Position numbers and translations under genes: made by a program | Notes under the pieces: model-generated | What the model was told of the DNA's origin: nothing | The model's database searches: none | Seen by the model: only the letters and a program-made list of their open reading frames with translations | Origin: Symbiodinium natans | Lineage: Eukaryota > Sar > Dinophyceae > Suessiales > Symbiodiniaceae | Direction: 5' to 3' | Assembly: GCA_905221605.1 (NCBI GenBank) | Contig: CAJNDS010000608.1 | Location: 85,001-105,341, forward strand | DNA: 20,341 bases | In this document: positions 15,504 through 20,341 of the stretch, piece by piece | How the letters are laid out: each line of letters begins with the position of its first letter | Position numbering within the stretch: position 1 is the first letter of the stretch

Positions 15504-17224
15504 ACAGTAGGAATAGAGGAATGTGTGGAAATGATTCTTTCCTAGTTCTTCATCTTCTTTCTCCTTTCCCTATGTATGAGAAAAGAAGACAGACAAGGAG
15601 AGAGAGCCCCCTGCAATTGGGAATTTCCCCAGAAGAGAGAAAGCGAAAGGGATGCCCCCACAACTTTCACGTTTTTCATAAGAATGTAAGCACCAAGAGA
15701 GAAGAGAAAGGAAAAGAGAATAGCGAGGAAAGAGGCAAGGAAACACAGGAGGCAGCCCCTCCGCTTGCTTCTTGAATGAAAAAGACATCGGAGAAATGGA
15801 AACATGAAATTGAGAGGGAAGTTGCGCTTTTCCTTGCTGAAGAACAAAGCAATTCCAAAGAACATGGAAAGCACAAGGAATGAACTGGGAAAGGTAGGGA
15901 AAGGGATTCTTCCCTTTTTTTGCTTTCCTTCAATCTGCGATGTAAAGGGAAAAGATGCAGCGGACAGGTCTGAAAATACAGGCAGGTGATCTTTTTTCCT
16001 TATTGTCATCATTGTCTCTTTTTCTCAGTGGGAAACGTCTCATTTTCTCAGCGGGAAACGTAAAGTGCAAAAAGATAAAAGAAAGAAAGTAGGGAAGAGT
16101 GGGAAGGTTCCTTTTTGTGGTGAGAAGGTAGTCGGAAAGCAACAGGAGACTCCTCTTTCATTCTGTTTACCCCTACCTCTTATAGTCTTTTCGGAAGGAA
16201 GAGGGAAGAACATACGCGGATAGGAAGGCAGCCTTTCTTTGATGGGGAAAGGAAAGGGATGCGCTGCCCCCTCAATTTTCATGTTGATGGGAATGTAAGC
16301 ACCGGGAGAGAAGAAAGGAAGAGAGAATAGCGAGGAAAGAGGCAAGGAAACACAGGAGATTAGGAGTCAGGTTCCGGTGATTGATGTTCGTCTCTTGTCT
16401 TCTTTTTGAGAAGGTCGCTTTTGGTTGGAGGAAGAAGTCCGCCTTCCATTTTGAAGAATCTGCAGAGATAGGAATTGAAGAAATCACAAGAGACACGGAT
16501 AGAGGACATTATAGACTTGATTCTGTTTTATTTATTCATCTTCTATCTTCATTCCCTATATGAACACAGAACAAAGACAAGGAGAGAGAGCCTCCTGCAA
16601 TTGGGAATTTCCCCAGAAGAGACAAAGTGAAAGGGATGTCCCCCGCACCTTTCACACTTTTGAGAAGAATGTAAGCAACAGAAGAGAAGAGAAAGGAACT
16701 CATAATAGTGAGCAGGGAGGCGAGGAAAGACTGGAGGCAGACCTTCTTTCCGGTTGAGCAGGACGAAACAAGAGAATGTAAAGATGTAAGTCGGGAGGGA
16801 GGCTGGTAGCCGTTCCTTTCTTTTCCGAACCAAAGACAAAGAGGAAGGAAGGCAGGATAGGTTTCCGTGATTGATTTTCGTCACCTCTCTATGTTTTGAG
16901 AAGGTAAAGGGCGTTCTATCTCTCACCCCTCTCCCTTGTCTGCTTGGTTGGAGTGAGAAAATATAAAGAAAAGCGAAAGGAAAAGTGAGAGGGAGAAAGA
17001 AGCCCTCCTTCCATTCTGAAAAATCTGCAGATTTAGAGACAGGAATAGGGGACAATATGGAAATGATTCTTTCTTATTTCTTCACGTTGTCTCCTTTCCC
17101 TATATGACTCCCTTGCGATTTCCCTTTTGGTTGGAGTGAGAAGAGACAAAAGAAAAGTGAAAGGACAAGTGAGAAGAAGAAAGGATGCAGAGAAAGGAAT
17201 AGAACAACTCAGAAGAGACACAGT

Positions 17225-17752
17225 CTCAGACAAGATAATTTACTGACTTGTGATTGCGTGGCTGCCTTGGCAAGAGTTGTTGCTGGTTTCGCGAGCCGCG
17301 GCTTCTAGCCTCCTCTTGCTTGGGCGTGGCCAAGCGCCAGGGAGCAGAAATGCTGCGTTCTTCAAGTTTCAAATTCGTTTCTGTAGTTTCAGACTAGTTG
17401 CAAAACAGTTTCAAAATCCAGTTGCGAATTCGTTGTTAAGGGGAAACTGCGTTTTTCTACGCGCAATTGCAAAAAATGCAGGAATCTCTAGAGGTTCTGG
17501 TTTTCAACAAGCGCGGACAGAAATTGCAGCTCCTCCTTAACAGCGATATTTCAACTGGATTTTGAAACTAGTTTGAAACTGACTTGAGACTAATTTGAAA
17601 CTATGGAAACGATTTTGAAACTCGAAACACTACCATATTCCGGACTTTCTGCCCCCCTCCTGGCCCCTCACATATGGCCCTCACGCACGTGAAGTTGACT
17701 TTGGTCAGGCGTGACTAGAGACCAGAGCTTCCGAAAGCTTGCCAATCTCCGG
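17225..17752. mobile_element. Putative insertion, unit 3 copy
   Basis: 528 bp, with the same bounds and the same 49-bp absence as unit 2. Confidence 0.5.
17365..17622. repeat. 258-bp foldback, unit 3
   Basis: Identical in layout to unit 2 and shares its substitutions. Confidence 0.8.
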
Positions 17753-19114
17753 ACAGTAGGAATAGAGGAATGTGTGGAAATGATTCTTTCCTAGTTCTTC
17801 ATCTTCTTTCTCCTTTCCCTATGTATGAGAAAAGAAGACAGACAAGGAGAGAGAGCCCCCTGCAATTGGGAATTTCCCCAGAAGAGAGAAAGCGAAAGGG
17901 ATGCCCCCACAACAGCCACGTTTTTCATAAGAATGTAAGCACCAAGAGAGAAGAGAAAGGAAAAGAGAATAGCGAGGAAAGAGGCAAGGAAACACAGGAG
18001 GCAGCCCCTCCGCTTGCTTCTTGAATGAAAAAGACATCGGAGAAATGGAAACATGAAATTGAGAGGGAAGTTGCGCTTTTCCTTGCTGAAGAACAAAGCA
18101 ATTCCAAAGAACATGGAAAGCACAAGGAATGAACTGGGAAAGGTAGGGAAAGGGATTCTTCCCTCTGACTTTTTTGCTTTCCTTCAATCTGCGATGTAAA
18201 GGGAAAAGATGCAGCGGACAGGTCTGAAAATACAGGCAGGTGATCTTTTTTCCTTATTGTCATCATTGTCTCTTTTTCTCAGTGGGAAACGTCTCATTTT
18301 CTCAGCGGGAAACGTAAAGTGCAAAAAGATAAAAGAAAGAAAGTAGGGAAGAGTGGGAAGGTTCCTTTTTGTGGTGAGAAGGTAGTCGGAAAGCAACAGG
18401 AGACTCCTCTTTCATTCTGTTTACCCCTACCTCTTATAGTCTTTTCGGAAGGAAGAGGGAAGAACATACGCGGATAGGAAGGCAGCCTTTCTTTGATGGG
18501 GAAAGGAAAGGGATGCGCTGCCCCCTCAATTTTCATGTTGATGGGAATGTAAGCACCGGGAGAGAAGAAAGGAAGAGAGAATAGCGAGGAAAGAGGCAAG
18601 GAAACACAGGAGATTAGGAGTCAGGTTCCGGTGATTGATGTTCGTCTCTTGTCTTCTTTTTGAGAAGGTCGCTTTTGGTTGGAGGAAGAAGTCCGCCTTC
18701 CATTTTGAAGAATCTGCAGAGATAGGAATTGAAGAAATCACAAGAGACACGGATAGAGGACATTATAGACTTGATTCTTTCTTATTTATTCATCTTCTAT
18801 CTTCATTCCCTATATGAACACAGAACAAAGACAAGGAGAGAGAGCCTCCTGCAATTGGGAATTTCCCCAGAAGAGACAAAGTGAAAGGGATGTCCCCCGC
18901 ACCTTTCACACTTTTGAGAAGAATGTAAGCAACAGAAGAGAAGTGAAAGGAACTCATAATAGTGAGCAGGGAGGCGAGGAAAGACTGGAGGCAGACCTTC
19001 TTTCCGGGTGAGCAGGACGAAACAAGAGAATGTAAAGATGTAAGTCGGGAGGGAGGCTGGTAGCCGTTCCTTTCTTTTCCGAACCAAAGACAAAGAGGAA
19101 GGAATGCAGGATAG

Positions 19115-19349
19115 CGCGTAGGATCGCGTAGGAGAGTACGGTGTGTTTTTGTCATTTTTTGGAGATGATACCGCGGTTTCTGGGTACTCTTTTCTCCTGC
19201 ATCTGAAGGCATTCTCACGTACCGTTTTTTATTTGATTTTATACTACACGGGCCCCCAAAATTGGTCAATTTTTGCGATTTTTTACTATGTTGTAGGATT
19301 CTTTGAGCAAATTTTCAGTTTTTACTGATTCTAAGCTAAAAAAGTACAT
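19115..19349. other. Short unique stretch between two arrays
   Basis: Starts with a doubled CGCGTAGGA word right at the array edge, then T-rich single-copy DNA with a small AAAATTGGTCAATTTT hairpin at about 19,257. Short frames exist on both strands; none is convincing. Confidence 0.55.
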
Positions 19350-20341
19350 TTAAAATTATTAAAAAATTAAAATTATTAAAATTATTAAAATTATTAAAAT
19401 TATTAAAATTATTAAAATTTTTTTTCTGCCCTGAGAGGCTCCCGGAAAATTAAAATTATTAAAATTATTAAAATTATTAAAATTATTAAAATTATTAAAA
19501 TTATTAATTTCTGCCCTGAGAGGCTCCCGGAAAATTAAAATTATTAAAATTATTAAAATTATTAAAATTATTAAAATTATTAAAAATTATTATTTTCTGC
19601 CCTGAGAGGCTCCCTGAAAATTAAAATTAGAAAAAATATTAAAATTATTAAAATTATTAATTTCTGCCCTGACAGGCTCCCGGAAAATTAAAATTATTAA
19701 AATTATTAAAATTATTAAAATTATTAAAATTATTAAAATTATTAAAATTATTAAAATTATTAAAATTATTAAAATTATTAATTTCTGCCCTGAGAGGCTC
19801 CTGGAAAATTAAAATTATTAAAATTATTAAAATTATTAAAATTATTAAAATTATTAATTTCTGCCCTGAGAGGCTCCCGGAAAATTAAAATTATTAAAAT
19901 TATTAAAATTATTAAAATTATTAAAATTATTAATTTCTGCCCTGAGAGGCTCCCGGAAAATTAAAATTATTAAAATTATTAAAATTATTAAAATTATTCA
20001 AATTATTAAAATTATTAAAATTATTAAAATTATTAAAATTACTAAAATTATTAATTTCTGCCCTGAGAGGCTCCCCGAAAATTAAAAATATTAAAATTAT
20101 TAAATTATTAAAATTATTAATTTCTGCTCTGAGAGGCTACCGGAAAATTAAAATTTTTAAAATTATTAAAATTATTAAAATTATTAAAATTATTAAAATT
20201 ATTAAAATTATTAAAATTATTAAAATTATTAAAATTATTAATTTCTGCCCTGGGAGGCTCCCGGAAAATTAAAATTATTAAAATTATTAAAACTATTAAA
20301 ATTATCAAAATTATTAATTTCTGCCCTGAGAGGCTCCCGGA
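19350..20341 (+). repeat. AT-rich composite minisatellite with a GC-rich 23-bp spacer
   Basis: Blocks of AAAATTATT are punctuated by eleven copies of a spacer that begins TTTCTGCCCTGAG and ends AGGCTCCCGG, starting at 19,423, 19,508, 19,594, 19,661, 19,782, 19,858, 19,934, 20,055, 20,121, 20,242 and 20,318. Spacer-to-spacer distances are 85, 86, 67, 121, 76, 76, 121, 66, 121 and 76 bp. Frames translating as Lys-Ile-Ile or Asn-Asn-Phe cycles are only the repeat. The array continues past the window end. Confidence 0.97.

Larger units (their letters stand above)
14611..16858 (+). repeat. 2.25-kb tandem array, unit 2
   Basis: 2,248 bp in register with unit 1. Lacks the 49-bp segment and shares this deletion and several substitutions with unit 3. 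From about 15,300 on it differs from unit 1 by only scattered bases, implying recent amplification or active homogenisation. Confidence 0.96.
16859..19114 (+). repeat. 2.25-kb tandem array, unit 3
   Basis: About 2,256 bp. Private changes include AACAGCCACG for AACTTTCACG near 17,912 and a ~7-bp insertion near 18,165 that breaks the long minus-strand frame seen in units 1 and 2. The unit ends at GCAGGATAG in the same register at which each unit begins, so the array holds three complete copies. Confidence 0.95.

Noticed and set aside
14289-17055. 158- and 168-codon minus-strand frames of units 1 and 2
   Set aside because: Their amino-terminal parts are in different frames because of a one-base A-run difference. 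This fits non-coding drift.
20117-20308. Asn-Asn-Phe repeat protein
   Set aside because: The 9-bp repeat is a multiple of three and so stays open without selection; spacers shift the frame.
19350-20341. CRISPR-like array (regular spacer and repeat)
   Set aside because: The intervening blocks are themselves the same AT repeat, not unique spacers, and the setting is eukaryotic with no cas-like gene.
1-20341. tRNA or rRNA genes
   Set aside because: I looked for cloverleaf boxes and conserved rRNA words on both strands and recognised none. A dedicated RNA search would be needed to exclude divergent cases.

Overview
This window looks like nuclear, eukaryotic, subtelomere-like DNA. It is built almost entirely of repeats, and no conventional protein-coding gene can be supported. 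The left 10.6 kb is crowded with interstitial tracts of the Arabidopsis-type telomere heptamer TTTAGGG, read as CCCTAAA on the other strand. That motif is known from land plants, many green algae and several alveolate algae such as chromerids and dinoflagellates. An alveolate alga is my low-confidence guess; no gene in the window fixes the lineage. Position 1 is not a normal chromosome end: a left telomere would read CCCTAAA on this strand, but the first 62 bases read as the G-rich strand.

Layout. (1) Positions 1-10,612: about forty telomere-like tracts of 15-250 bp, largely alternating in orientation, separated by roughly 50-400 bp of non-telomeric DNA. Also present are variant heptamers (TTGAGGG, TTTGGGG, TTCAGGG, TTTAGGC, TTAGGGC), a ~90-bp minisatellite derived from the heptamer, a degenerate ATT/ACT triplet tract, C- and G-homopolymers, two hairpins, a poly(A) tract and a small dispersed repeat. 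Several short GC-rich spacers have open reading frames with splice-like edges; the best are on the minus strand, and one encodes a cysteine motif. These are candidate exons or gene fragments, not established genes. (2) 10,613-10,998: mostly single-copy DNA. (3) 10,999-12,316: diverged and partly inverted relatives of the next array. (4) 12,317-19,114: three tandem copies of a ~2.25-kb purine-rich unit, nearly identical over most of their length. Each unit is a composite of older ~0.55-0.58-kb cassettes plus an inserted segment of 528-577 bp that carries a 258-bp foldback and is bounded by ACAGT direct repeats. (5) 19,115-19,349: a short unique stretch. (6) 19,350-20,341 and beyond the window: an AT-rich composite minisatellite, blocks of AAAATTATT punctuated by eleven copies of a 23-bp GC-rich spacer.

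No operon or pathway is present. The strongest observations are structural: the nested history of the 2.25-kb array (cassette, insertion with a related uninterrupted site in the same unit, amplification), the near-quantised block lengths of the right-hand minisatellite, and the regular C-tract / insert / G-tract arrangement on the left, which on either strand would place splice-like signals around short open segments.
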